A stretch of DNA of 64,000 nt from NCBI GenBank assembly GCA_900230115.1, contig LT907983.1, positions 2,232,001 through 2,296,000 of the forward strand. The letters run 5' to 3'. This document shows positions 53,729 to 62,374 of the stretch, in pieces. Position 1 is the first letter of the stretch. Each line of letters opens with the position of its first letter. Source of the stretch: Spirosomataceae bacterium TFI 002. Its GTDB lineage: Bacteria; Bacteroidota; Bacteroidia; Cytophagales; Spirosomataceae. The position numbers and the translations under genes are program-made. Below the pieces are notes generated by a model. The model saw only the letters and a program-made list of their open reading frames with translations, had not been told where the DNA came from and did no database searches.

Positions 53729-56119
53729 ATGAAGAAACTACTACTTTTAAGCTCCTTGATATTATTATGTGCCTATTCAAATACGAATGCACAATGTGTA
53801 GGTACAGCTGGACAAATAAAATGGAGCTATTGGGGTGACTTTGGATTTACTCCTGATAGCTTGGAGCTTTCTGCCCTAGAAAATTTCCCTTCTCGACCAG
53901 ACGGCTCAAGAAAAATAGGCTATACAAGTACTCCTGAAAATTATGCTGATTATATGGCGTCTTTTATGCGAGGATTTATAAAAGTACCCACTACGGCAAC
54001 TTATAGATTTAATGTTACTGGTGATGATAGAGTACAGTTTTACCTCAGTAATGGACAAAACATTAACAACTTAAACTTAATGGCTAGGGTGCCTTCATAC
54101 ACTGGAAAATATGAACACACCGATACCACTATTCAAACATCCAATTTTGTAACTCTTACCGCAGGACAGTATTACTACTTCGAATTGTTTCATTTTGAAG
54201 GAACAGGTGGCGATAGAGCAGACCTTTTTTGGCAAAAAAACACCGACCCTCCTACACAATGGACCGTGATCGACTTCAATTATTTGTCCGAATATGCATG
54301 TGAACAGTCTTGCCCTGAGCGTGGAACTGCATGCGATGACGGGAACCCTTTGACCCAAAATGATCAAGAAGATGGCTTTTGTAATTGTGTAGGCAAAGTA
54401 CCTACCACCAACAATTGTATAGGTGAAAGAGGGAAAGCAGAAGCCTATTATTTCGACAATATACCTGGATCTTATGTAGAAAATGACCTTTTAAATGCTC
54501 CCAAGTTTCCACTTTTGCCTGATAGAAAAGAAGTCCTCAAAGGAGCATACGGGCCACTAGAGAGAAGCTATAGTAACATAAATGAATACGGGAGTTTGGT
54601 ACAAGGGTATTTGACCGTACCTGTAACAGGAACCTATGAATTTAACTTGACTGGCGACGATCAAACCATTCTCTATATAAGTAGTGACGAAAGTGTAGCT
54701 AATAAACAAGTTCACCAAGCTGCTGCACTATGGGGAGTTAATTACACCGAACACAATAGGTTCAGCTTCCAAACCATAGGACCATTGACTTTGGAAAAAG
54801 GCAAATATTATTATTACGAAATTCGCCATAAAGAAAGCGGTTGGAGAGACCATTTTAACCTTCATTGGAAAACTCCTTTTCACGAAAAAAGAGGTTGGAA
54901 ACGAATTCCGTCATTCTATTTGTATGATTACAGTTGTGAGCTTTCTTGTATTGCACAAAACACGCCTTGTGACGATGGAAACGCATTTACCAATAATGAC
55001 AAATACAACGGCAACTGCGAATGCGTGGGAACTCCATGCTCAGGCCCAGATTGTGACGACTCATCTGCCAGGTATTCGTTCTTAGATGAATGTGCTCCTA
55101 CCAATAGCGTAAATACACTAGAGGAGTTTTCATGGGAATCATGTTCAGCAGGAGCAGCAAACCCAAACCCAGCCAGGGGTGGCTTGACCAAATGGGTCAA
55201 ATACGATTTTGGTAAAAGATATAAATTCGATGGTTCGAGAATTTGGAACTACAATGTAACTGGTGAAACAGATAAAGGCTTTAAAACAGTAGTAGTTGAC
55301 TACTCTCAAGATGGAACCACTTGGACACAATTAGGTGGAAACTATACTTGGCCAATAGCATCAGGAAGTTCAGATTACGGCGGATTCAATGGGCCAAACT
55401 TTAACCAAAAACTAGCCAGATACGTTTTGGTTTCTGCAGTAGCAAACTGGGGAGATCCTTCTTGTGCTGGTTTCAGTAAGTTGACACTAGACGGAACACT
55501 TTGCGACCCTAAAGACACGCCCTGCGACGATAAAGATCCGCTTACTACCTACGACAAATTCGATGACAACTGTAATTGTAGAGGGGTTGATATCAACTGC
55601 GGAAGCGATACACTTCAGCTTGATCAAATTACACTTGCCAGTGGTGCTTACAAGGCTAAAATGCGATTACGTACAGAAAGCCTTGTGCCAGCCAGCAATA
55701 ATATTTCTTTCTCTGCTGGTAATAGCATTGTAATGCTCCCTGGTTTCAAATCTGAAAACACGGCTGTATTCTCTGCCAAGATTGAAGACTGTATCCAAGC
55801 AGCTTTTGTGGCCAATGAGAAAAGTAATGAAATTCAAGATTTGGGTAAAAAATCCTTGATCGATGAAGAAACGGTAAACGAAAAGGTCAAGAAAGTAATA
55901 TTCCGAGTGAATGAGCCTTCGCAGGTTAAACTAACTTTGCTAAATGGAAAAGGAGAAACATTGGTAACAATTTTGGATCATTATTTCCAAAATCTAGGAA
56001 CTCAGATAAAGTATATTCCTACTCAGCGACTTGCTGATGGTACTTATACTATTGAGTTACAAATAGGCAATGATACCGTTAAGGAAAACTTTGTCGTTGG
56101 TGATGATGGGAAGAAATAG
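53729..56119 (+). CDS. Large secreted PA14 multidomain protein
   Basis: The 796 residues read, in order: signal peptide (to about 21); PA14 domain (about 30-185); Cys loop GTACDDGNPLTQND with CNCVG (about 195-222); second PA14 (about 232-400); second Cys loop NTPCDDGNAFTNND with CECVG; an F5/8-type discoidin-like domain (about 455-590); third Cys loop DTPCDDKDPLTTYD with CNCRG; a '3-coathanger stack' segment with FSAGNSIVMLPGFKSENTAV; and a C-terminal beta domain (about 715-796) resembling a T9SS sorting tail. It probably binds carbohydrate at the cell surface. It follows the DUF1501 gene by 4 bp. Confidence 0.85.
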   Translation: MKKLLLLSSLILLCAYSNTNAQCVGTAGQIKWSYWGDFGFTPDSLELSALENFPSRPDGSRKIGYTSTPENYADYMASFMRGFIKVPTTATYRFNVTGDDRVQFYLSNGQNINNLNLMARVPSYTGKYEHTDTTIQTSNFVTLTAGQYYYFELFHFEGTGGDRADLFWQKNTDPPTQWTVIDFNYLSEYACEQSCPERGTACDDGNPLTQNDQEDGFCNCVGKVPTTNNCIGERGKAEAYYFDNIPGSYVENDLLNAPKFPLLPDRKEVLKGAYGPLERSYSNINEYGSLVQGYLTVPVTGTYEFNLTGDDQTILYISSDESVANKQVHQAAALWGVNYTEHNRFSFQTIGPLTLEKGKYYYYEIRHKESGWRDHFNLHWKTPFHEKRGWKRIPSFYLYDYSCELSCIAQNTPCDDGNAFTNNDKYNGNCECVGTPCSGPDCDDSSARYSFLDECAPTNSVNTLEEFSWESCSAGAANPNPARGGLTKWVKYDFGKRYKFDGSRIWNYNVTGETDKGFKTVVVDYSQDGTTWTQLGGNYTWPIASGSSDYGGFNGPNFNQKLARYVLVSAVANWGDPSCAGFSKLTLDGTLCDPKDTPCDDKDPLTTYDKFDDNCNCRGVDINCGSDTLQLDQITLASGAYKAKMRLRTESLVPASNNISFSAGNSIVMLPGFKSENTAVFSAKIEDCIQAAFVANEKSNEIQDLGKKSLIDEETVNEKVKKVIFRVNEPSQVKLTLLNGKGETLVTILDHYFQNLGTQIKYIPTQRLADGTYTIELQIGNDTVKENFVVGDDGKK

Positions 56120-56192
56120 ACCTTCTGGCAAAACATTTTAGACAAAAATTATGAGTTTATCAGTTAAGTAGGTGTACTTATATAGCGACCAA

Positions 56193-57125
56193 TTAACTTT
56201 CCATCTTCACCCTCTTATCCAAAAACCAAATACCCCAAACAGTAAGACCTAGAGAAACTAAAACCATTGGAATTGGAACCATATCTAGTTTTTCAATTTC
56301 AGGACTTACTATACCCCTTTTTACTAAAAACAGCATTGTTAAAGCCAGTCCGTTATTGAAAATATGTGCAACAATAGGTACCCATATATTACCCGTGAAA
56401 TAATAAAAATACCCAAACAAGGCACCTAACATTACCCTTGGGAAAAAGCCATAAAATTGAAAATGTATCGCACTAAAGATGACGGCGGCTACCCAAATTG
56501 CCACATGATGGTTTTTAAAAGACTTGTATAGTTTTCTTTGAATCAAGGCCCTAAAGATCAGCTCTTCGCCTATTCCAGCTATCACTGCAATGACAATAAA
56601 GGCCAATAGAAACTGCCCAATGCCATCCACATCCGTGAGAAAATCGGTGAGTTGCTTGGCACTTTCTTCCATGCCTTTCAACACCGATTCAAAACCAGCC
56701 ATGGAAGCCGGAAGTCCTATATTTTCGTTGACACCTTGCAGCCATCCATTAAAAGGAAGAAAGACCAATTGTATAATAATTGCTAATAAAAAGATACTCC
56801 AATTAGGTAGTTTCTTGAAGTTGAATTCGGCGAAAGTCTTTTTCTCAAGAACATTCCAATAAAACCATGCCGCTACAATAAAAGTAACAACAGAAGCAAA
56901 GCCTTGACCCAGCGTTATCGCTAGCCAACCATTAGGCTTCGTAATTATCACGTCCATCAATCTAGTAGCTTCATCAAGAGAAAGGTCTCCCAATCCAATC
57001 ATTATAAAACCTGCAACGATATTACCTAATACCATCGCTAAAAGCCAAATTCCAAGAATAATTAATAGCCCCGATGCCCCTTGTCTTTCGTTTTGTAGTT
57101 TTTCTAATACCTGATTGAAGTTCAT
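56193..57125 (-). CDS. CPBP-family intramembrane metalloprotease
   Basis: The 310-residue protein has about eight membrane segments and the CPBP/Abi motif set: GIGEELIFRALIQRKLYKSF (motif 1, EExxxR, near 186-200), SAIHFQFYGFFPRVMLGALF (motif 2 His, near 216) and PIVAHIFNNGLALTMLFL (motif 3 His/Asn). Such enzymes cleave prenylated proteins or act in bacteriocin immunity; the substrate is unknown. It is convergent with the surface-protein operon. Confidence 0.88.
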   Translation of the reverse strand: MNFNQVLEKLQNERQGASGLLIILGIWLLAMVLGNIVAGFIMIGLGDLSLDEATRLMDVIITKPNGWLAITLGQGFASVVTFIVAAWFYWNVLEKKTFAEFNFKKLPNWSIFLLAIIIQLVFLPFNGWLQGVNENIGLPASMAGFESVLKGMEESAKQLTDFLTDVDGIGQFLLAFIVIAVIAGIGEELIFRALIQRKLYKSFKNHHVAIWVAAVIFSAIHFQFYGFFPRVMLGALFGYFYYFTGNIWVPIVAHIFNNGLALTMLFLVKRGIVSPEIEKLDMVPIPMVLVSLGLTVWGIWFLDKRVKMES

Positions 57126-57210
57126 TTAATTGATTTTTAACAAAAATGAGAAATTTAAAGTCAAGATTTAAGAAATTGTAGAATTGTTCTTTGACTTAAA
57201 GTCCTAAAAT

Positions 57211-57675
57211 ATGGCAAATACCTACTCTCAAATTCATATTCACTTTGTTTTCGCTGTGAAGTATAGAAGGGCACTTATAGATCCATCTTGGGAAGTAGAA
57301 CTACATAAATATATTGCAGGAATCATACAAGCAGAACATGAACACAAATTACTAGCTATCAACGGCATGCCCGATCATATTCATATACTTATTGGCATGA
57401 GACCGATACAATCTGTTTCAGACTTGATGAAAGAGGTGAAAGAATGTTCAAGTCGATGGATAAACAAAAAAGGCTTTACTAACGGAAAGTTCAATTGGCA
57501 AGGAGGATTCGGAGCATTCTCGCTGGGCAAAAAAGATGTTCCAAAGGCTATCGCCTACATACTCAACCAAAAGGAACATCACGCACGAAAAACGACGATG
57601 GAGGAGTATATAGAGTTTTTGAAGTTTCATGAGATAGATTACGATGAGCGTTACGTTTTTCATGAGCCGTTGTGA
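57211..57675 (+). CDS. REP-associated tyrosine transposase (TnpA_REP/IS200-like)
   Basis: The 154-residue protein is a single-domain HUH endonuclease of the Y1 type: the HUH site is PDHIHIL (H56, H58) and the catalytic tyrosine is probably Y116 in AYILNQKEHH, with WQGGFGAFSLGKKDVPKA between. Start MANTYSQIHIHFVFAVKYRR is the usual Y1_Tnp opening. It could be a REP-associated transposase, supported by three REP-like palindromes directly after it (57713-57837), or a lone IS200-like enzyme. Confidence 0.85.
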   Translation: MANTYSQIHIHFVFAVKYRRALIDPSWEVELHKYIAGIIQAEHEHKLLAINGMPDHIHILIGMRPIQSVSDLMKEVKECSSRWINKKGFTNGKFNWQGGFGAFSLGKKDVPKAIAYILNQKEHHARKTTMEEYIEFLKFHEIDYDERYVFHEPL

Positions 57676-57712
57676 TGCGATCTCTAGGTCTTTAGCTGAC
57701 TTATCTTGATAT

Positions 57713-57837
57713 TGTCCCGATGGGACATAGGATTAGGAGTTGAGTCTTTAGCAGTTACCGAGATTATGTCCCGATGGGACTACATTTTTCAGCTTATAAT
57801 GTTTCAAATCCTTCCACCACCAAGCCCCATCGGGGCT
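57713..57837. repeat. Three REP-like palindromes after the HUH transposase
   Basis: The units are TGTCCC-GAT-GGGACA (57713-57727), TGTCCC-GAT-GGGACT (57767-57781, last pair imperfect) and AGCCCC-ATC-GGGGCT (57823-57837). The third is the reverse-complement form of the same design (AGCCCC-GAT-GGGGCT), so the array has two forward and one inverted unit, the layout of REP clusters. They follow the RAYT-like gene, their expected enzyme. Confidence 0.75.
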
Positions 57838-57876
57838 AAATCTAGGTGACAAGTCAAATTCTCAAGAAGAAACAAT

Positions 57877-57907
57877 GAGGCTGTCTCAAAAGGGCAGTCT
57901 CTTTTTT
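57877..57907 (+). terminator. IS end hairpin with T-run in copy 2
   Basis: GAGGCTG (57877-57883) pairs with CAGTCTC (57895-57901) through one wobble, followed by six T (57902-57907), pointing into the element toward the transposase gene. Equivalent to the copy 1 structure at 42594-42624. Confidence 0.65.
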
Positions 57908-57931
57908 ATAGATTTTTTTGTAACTTCAGTT

Positions 57932-59479
57932 ATGAAAAAAGGAGTCAAAAAGAAGCCTGTATTTAAGGATTATGATCCTTATCAGCTATCCCTTCTTCCT
58001 CCATCGTTAAATGAATTAATTCCCGAAAATCACGTGGTTCGATTGGTACAAAGAATCATAGATGAGATAGATATTGATTCATTATTGCAGAAGTATTCTG
58101 GAGGCGGAAGTTCATCATTTCATCCACGAATGATGTTAAAAATTATTATTTACGGCTATATCAGCAATATTTATTCCTCTCGAAAAATAGAAGAAGCCGT
58201 CAGTTCAAACATTCACTTCATGTGGCTTGCTGGCATGCAGCGACCAGACCATAATACAATAAACCGATTTAGAACGGATAGATTGAAGTCGGTATTGAAA
58301 GAGGTTTTTGGTCAAGTCGTTTTACTGATGGCAGATCAAGGACTGGTAGATTTAAAGACGGTTTATGTGGATGGAACCAAAATAGAGGCCAATGCCAATA
58401 AATACACTTTTGTATGGGGCAAGTCTATAAAGCGGAATACAGAAAGGATAAAAGAACAGCTTAAAGACCTTTGGAACTATGCCGAAAAGGTAGCCTCCGA
58501 GGAGATGAAAGATAACTCGCCCACTATTTTTGAAAAGATAGATTCTCAAAAAGTAGAACAGACTATCGGGCAAATCAATCAAGCCTTAAAAGGCAAAGAA
58601 GTAGATCCGAAAGTGAAGCAAAAGCTGAATTATGCAAAGAACAATTGGCCAAAGAATCTAAAGAAATACGAAGTTCAGCAAAAGCTGATGGGTGATCGAA
58701 ACTCCTATTCCAAGACAGATCCAGATGCCACTTTTATGCGAATGAAAGACGACCACATGCTCAATGGTCAGCTAAAAGCGGGCTACAACTGGCAGATAAG
58801 TACTTGTAATCAATGTATTCTAAACTACGACATCTACCAATATGCCAACGATGTATATACCTTACCACTCCACCTAGAAACCTTCAAAGAGCTCTATAAA
58901 AAATTACCAGAAGAAGTGGTGGCCGATGCCGGCTATGGCTCGGAAGAAAACTATCAATATTTAGAGAACAATGAACTTGAGGGCTATGTGAAATACAATT
59001 ACTTCCATAAAGAGCAAAAAGCCAAAGGGAAGATAAAGCCTGAAGATGCCTTCAAGTCAGAGAACCTGTATTACGATTCGGAGAACGACTTTTTTATCTG
59101 TCCGATGGGTCAAAAAATGGAGAAAGTCTATGAAAAAACAGAGAAAAGAAAATCTGGATACCAACAACAAATAAGCTTTTATCAAGCAAAAAACTGTGAC
59201 AATTGCCCATTGAAAGGAGCCTGCCACAAAGCCAAAGGAAATCGACTTGTCCAAGTCAATCACAATGCAAAAAGATTAAAAGACAAAGCACGACAAAAGC
59301 TACTAAGTCCAGAGGGAATAAAACATCGCTCCCAAAGGCCAGCAGATGTGGAAGCAGTCTTTGGAAACATCAAGCAAAACAAAAACTTCAGAAGATTTAT
59401 GTTAAGAGGAAAAGAAAAAGTCCTCATCGAAACGGGCTTGCTCGCCCTTGCACACAATATCCAAAAAATGGCTTCATAA
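57932..59479 (+). CDS. IS1182-type DDE transposase (copy 2)
   Basis: The product is the same 515 residues as copy 1 (MKKGVKKKPVFKDYDPYQLS onward). I chose ATG 57932 because it gives the same start as copy 1; a frame 57 bp longer opens inside the terminal repeat and is not credible. Catalytic segments (VYVDGTKIEANANKYTFVWG, VADAGYGSEENYQ) are intact, so the element may still be mobile. Confidence 0.93.
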   Translation: MKKGVKKKPVFKDYDPYQLSLLPPSLNELIPENHVVRLVQRIIDEIDIDSLLQKYSGGGSSSFHPRMMLKIIIYGYISNIYSSRKIEEAVSSNIHFMWLAGMQRPDHNTINRFRTDRLKSVLKEVFGQVVLLMADQGLVDLKTVYVDGTKIEANANKYTFVWGKSIKRNTERIKEQLKDLWNYAEKVASEEMKDNSPTIFEKIDSQKVEQTIGQINQALKGKEVDPKVKQKLNYAKNNWPKNLKKYEVQQKLMGDRNSYSKTDPDATFMRMKDDHMLNGQLKAGYNWQISTCNQCILNYDIYQYANDVYTLPLHLETFKELYKKLPEEVVADAGYGSEENYQYLENNELEGYVKYNYFHKEQKAKGKIKPEDAFKSENLYYDSENDFFICPMGQKMEKVYEKTEKRKSGYQQQISFYQAKNCDNCPLKGACHKAKGNRLVQVNHNAKRLKDKARQKLLSPEGIKHRSQRPADVEAVFGNIKQNKNFRRFMLRGKEKVLIETGLLALAHNIQKMAS

Positions 59480-59645
59480 GGGCTATTTCGGCCTCATTTT
59501 AAACTCCCCGCACCAAAACCAGAAGAGATTGTCACAAGAATTACACTTTTATTCAAAAAAGAAGGCTGACCCACGTTTATAATGAGACAGCCTCAATATT
59601 TAAATGCAGTAGAATTAGCTACAAACAAATGCTAAACTATTAAAA

Positions 59646-59678
59646 TTGAACTTCTAACGTAGTTTTATGTTATTTTTG
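59646..59678 (+). promoter_or_regulatory. Promoter of dusB
   Basis: TTG (59646-59648), 22 bp, TATTTTTG (59671-59678) fits the Bacteroidota promoter pattern; the dusB TTG start codon is 17 bp after the box. The promoter lies just outside IS copy 2. Confidence 0.55.
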
Positions 59679-59695
59679 CACATTATTTCAAAGAC

Positions 59696-60724
59696 TTGGT
59701 AAAAATAGGCAACATAGAACTCGGAGAATTTCCATTATTACTCGCTCCTATGGAGGATGTGAGTGATCCACCATTTCGTCAGGTATGTAAGGAAAATGGT
59801 GCGGATATGATGTACACGGAGTTTATTTCTTCAGAAGGACTGATTAGAGATGCTTACAAAAGCAAACAAAAACTTGATATCTTTCCTTACGAGCGTCCTG
59901 TAGGCATCCAATTATTTGGAAGCGATGTAGAAACCATGGCTGAGTGTACAAGAATTGCCTCTGCTGTAAATCCTGATTTAATAGATATCAATTATGGTTG
60001 TCCTGTAAAAAAAGTTGCTTGTAAAGGAGCCGGAGCAGCATTGCTACAAGATATCCCGCTCATGGCAAAAATGACTAAGGCTGTTGTGGATGCAACTGAC
60101 CTACCTGTTACCGTGAAGACAAGACTTGGCTGGGATGAGCAAACCAAAAACATTGAAGAAGTTGCAGAGCGACTACAAGATGTTGGCATAAAAGCTCTTT
60201 CTATTCACGGTCGTACTCGTGCTCAAATGTACAAAGGGGAAGCAGACTGGCGATTGATTGCCAAGGTGAAAAATAACCCGAGAATCAAGATTCCAATATT
60301 TGGTAACGGTGATATAGATACTCCAGAGAAAGCTTTAGCATACAAAAACAGATTTGATATTGATGGCATCATGATAGGTAGGGCAAGTATTGGCTACCCA
60401 TGGATTTTCAATGAGATAAAACACTTTATGGCGACAGGAGAACACCTTGACCCACCTTCCATGAAACAAAGAGTAGAAGTTGCTAAAAAGCACTTACAGT
60501 TCTCTATCGAATGGAAAAATGAACGTCAAGGAGTGCTAGAAATGCGTCGGCACTATTCCAATTATTTTCGTGGGTTGCCTCATTTTAAGGAATACCGCAT
60601 GAAACTGGTGCAATCACTGGATGTCGAAGAAATAATGGAAACACTTGATATTGTTCTCGCAGAGTTCGACGGTTACTTCTTAGAATCTAAAGCTAAAAAA
60701 GTTGAGTACGCTGGTATAGACTAA
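59696..60724 (+). CDS. dusB: tRNA-dihydrouridine synthase
   Basis: This flavoenzyme reduces uridine to dihydrouridine in tRNA with NAD(P)H. The 342-residue protein, starting at TTG 59696 (MVKIGNIELGEFPLLLAPME), has the FMN site LLAPMEDVSDPPFRQ, DINYGCPVKKVACKGAGAAL with catalytic C109, VTVKTRLGWDEQ, IHGRTRAQMYKG and GNGDIDTPEKALAY. The DusB subfamily is inferred from length and overall pattern. A DUF6134-like gene follows after 52 bp. Confidence 0.93.
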   Translation: MVKIGNIELGEFPLLLAPMEDVSDPPFRQVCKENGADMMYTEFISSEGLIRDAYKSKQKLDIFPYERPVGIQLFGSDVETMAECTRIASAVNPDLIDINYGCPVKKVACKGAGAALLQDIPLMAKMTKAVVDATDLPVTVKTRLGWDEQTKNIEEVAERLQDVGIKALSIHGRTRAQMYKGEADWRLIAKVKNNPRIKIPIFGNGDIDTPEKALAYKNRFDIDGIMIGRASIGYPWIFNEIKHFMATGEHLDPPSMKQRVEVAKKHLQFSIEWKNERQGVLEMRRHYSNYFRGLPHFKEYRMKLVQSLDVEEIMETLDIVLAEFDGYFLESKAKKVEYAGID

Positions 60725-60776
60725 AACCCAAAACACCTTTTCAACCGTACATCAAAGCAGAAAAACTACATTCCTA

Positions 60777-61388
60777 TTGAGATTTTTTTTTACGCTAACC
60801 TTTCTCGTGTTTTCACATTCAGCTATTGCTCAAGTAGCATATAGAAAATACGCTATTAAAGTCGTTGGTATCAAAGTGGGAGAACTCATAGCGAGCAAGT
60901 CAACGACCAAAGAACAAGAAATTAAGTATACATTGAGCAGCAAGGTGGATGTCAACTTCCTTGTTTACCATCTATTGGTGGACTATAAAGTTACTAGTAA
61001 GTTCCAAGGACAATCAATGTACTTTTCTGAGGTTAATGTAAAATCCAATAGAGGAAACTTCAATACCAAAACTCACAAAGTAAGTGATGGTTATAAGCTA
61101 AGTTCCGTTCAACCCAAAAAAGAGATAGAAAAAACACTTAAAACTTCGATTCATAATACATTTTCAAGCATTCACTTTCATGAACCTCTAGGAGTTTCTA
61201 AAGTGTATGCCGAATTCTATGGTGACTTTATTCAAATCAAACACCTGGGCAATCATAAATACTCAGGAATTCTAGACGACAACGTGGATGAGTATTACTA
61301 CGAAAATGGGCTACTTATAAAAGCCGTCAAAAAGAATCCAATTACCGACATGGTGATCGTTTTTGAAGATAGCTGGGTAGCAGAATAG
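60777..61388 (+). CDS. DUF6134-like secreted protein (copy 1)
   Basis: TTG 60777 gives MRFFFTLTFLVFSHSAIAQ, a signal peptide; the next in-frame ATG lies well inside the mature region. The 203 residues contain YRKYAIKVVGIKVGELIASK, SKVDVNFLVYHLLVDYKVTS and NVKSNRGNFNTKTHKV, a half-barrel pattern I associate with the uncharacterised DUF6134 family. It lies 52 bp after dusB and 165 bp before a clear paralogue. Confidence 0.65.
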   Translation: MRFFFTLTFLVFSHSAIAQVAYRKYAIKVVGIKVGELIASKSTTKEQEIKYTLSSKVDVNFLVYHLLVDYKVTSKFQGQSMYFSEVNVKSNRGNFNTKTHKVSDGYKLSSVQPKKEIEKTLKTSIHNTFSSIHFHEPLGVSKVYAEFYGDFIQIKHLGNHKYSGILDDNVDEYYYENGLLIKAVKKNPITDMVIVFEDSWVAE

Positions 61389-61430
61389 TAAGATTTATTA
61401 TTACAAAATTTATTTCGACTACATTTTTGA

Positions 61431-61438
61431 TATATTTG
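61431..61438 (+). promoter_or_regulatory. TATATTTG -7 box before DUF6134-like copy 2
   Basis: TATATTTG fits TAnnTTTG and lies between the two paralogous genes, about 116 bp before the chosen start. No -33 TTG at usual spacing. Confidence 0.35.
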
Positions 61439-61553
61439 GTTCGTACAAAACTAAATATGCCTTTTGATCCTCGCACTTATAGTCCCTACTTGGTTTAAAG
61501 AATTGCGACAATTTACGATCAAAAAAAACGTTTTGGGTAGAACTTCAAATCTA

Positions 61554-62204
61554 TTGATAGACGCATTCAAGCTTCCAAATTGCTTTTTCCTATCTGTATT
61601 TTTCTCCTCCTTTGTACTATTTGGTCAAGTTTGCATGGCACAAACCACAACTAAAAATTACGAAATTAAGGTTGCAGGTATTAAGGTAGGGCATTTTACA
61701 GCTACAGAAGTTAAGGAATCCACAGGCCAAGTGACTTATGCAATAGATAGCAAGGTTGACGTGAATTTCTTGGTCTATAAAATGAATACTACTTTTGTTT
61801 CCAAAAGCAAATACCAGCATGGGACATTTGTAAATGCTCGCGTAGATATGGTTTCGAATAAAGGAAATTTTTATACCGAAACTAAAAAAACAAAAACTGG
61901 ATATCACACAAAAGGAGAGCATCAAAATGGCCCTTTTGAAAAAGCAATAAATGAACCCATTTCCTTAAGTGTTGCAAAGTTGTATTTTGTAGAACCGACC
62001 AAGGCAACCAAGGTTTATGCTGAGTTTTATGGAGGATTCATGAAAATCAAAAAGTTAGAAAATGGGGTATATCATGGAAAAATAGATGATAACGAAGACA
62101 CTTTTTACTACAAAGACGGCAACCTCATCAAAACAGAAAAAAAGAATGGCTTTAAAAACCTTGAGTTTATATATGTAAATACTACATCTGAACCTCGCCA
62201 TTGA
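61554..62204 (+). CDS. DUF6134-like secreted protein (copy 2)
   Basis: The frame is open from TTG 61464, but I prefer TTG 61554, which gives a normal signal peptide (LPNCFFLSVFFSSFVLFGQ, then VCMAQ). The mature protein parallels copy 1: NYEIKVAGIKVGHFTATEVK, SKVDVNFLVYKMNTTFVSKS, YAEFYGGFMKIKKLENG and DDNEDTFYYKDGNLIKTEKK. The two are tandem duplicates that have diverged widely. Function unknown; envelope location likely. Confidence 0.6.
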   Translation: MIDAFKLPNCFFLSVFFSSFVLFGQVCMAQTTTKNYEIKVAGIKVGHFTATEVKESTGQVTYAIDSKVDVNFLVYKMNTTFVSKSKYQHGTFVNARVDMVSNKGNFYTETKKTKTGYHTKGEHQNGPFEKAINEPISLSVAKLYFVEPTKATKVYAEFYGGFMKIKKLENGVYHGKIDDNEDTFYYKDGNLIKTEKKNGFKNLEFIYVNTTSEPRH

Positions 62205-62374
62205 GTTTAACATTTTTAAGATTCTAAATGTCCACATCACAGCCGTAGGCTGAACAATTAAAAAGTGATTTAAGAAAATTATTTCTATCAAAGTCAAAAA
62301 AACTTTTCGCACTTTTGAAAAATATAGAAATGGCCTACTGTCGAAAATACCCGTCCCATAACCTTTAGAAAAAA

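Larger units (their letters stand above)
57877..59594 (+). mobile_element. IS1182-family insertion sequence, copy 2
   Basis: This second 1718-bp copy has the same ends (GAGGCTGTCTCA at 57877, complement ending at 59594) as copy 1 but lies in the opposite orientation. The flanking trinucleotides are AAT on both sides, possibly a short target duplication, but that may be chance. It lies 40 bp from the last REP-like palindrome. The two copies could recombine to invert the 15.3 kb between them. Confidence 0.9.

Noticed and set aside
57713-57837. REP-like palindromes as transcription terminators of the HUH gene
   Set aside because: Stems are short with a GAT loop and no following T-run; their repetition and orientation fit REP units better.
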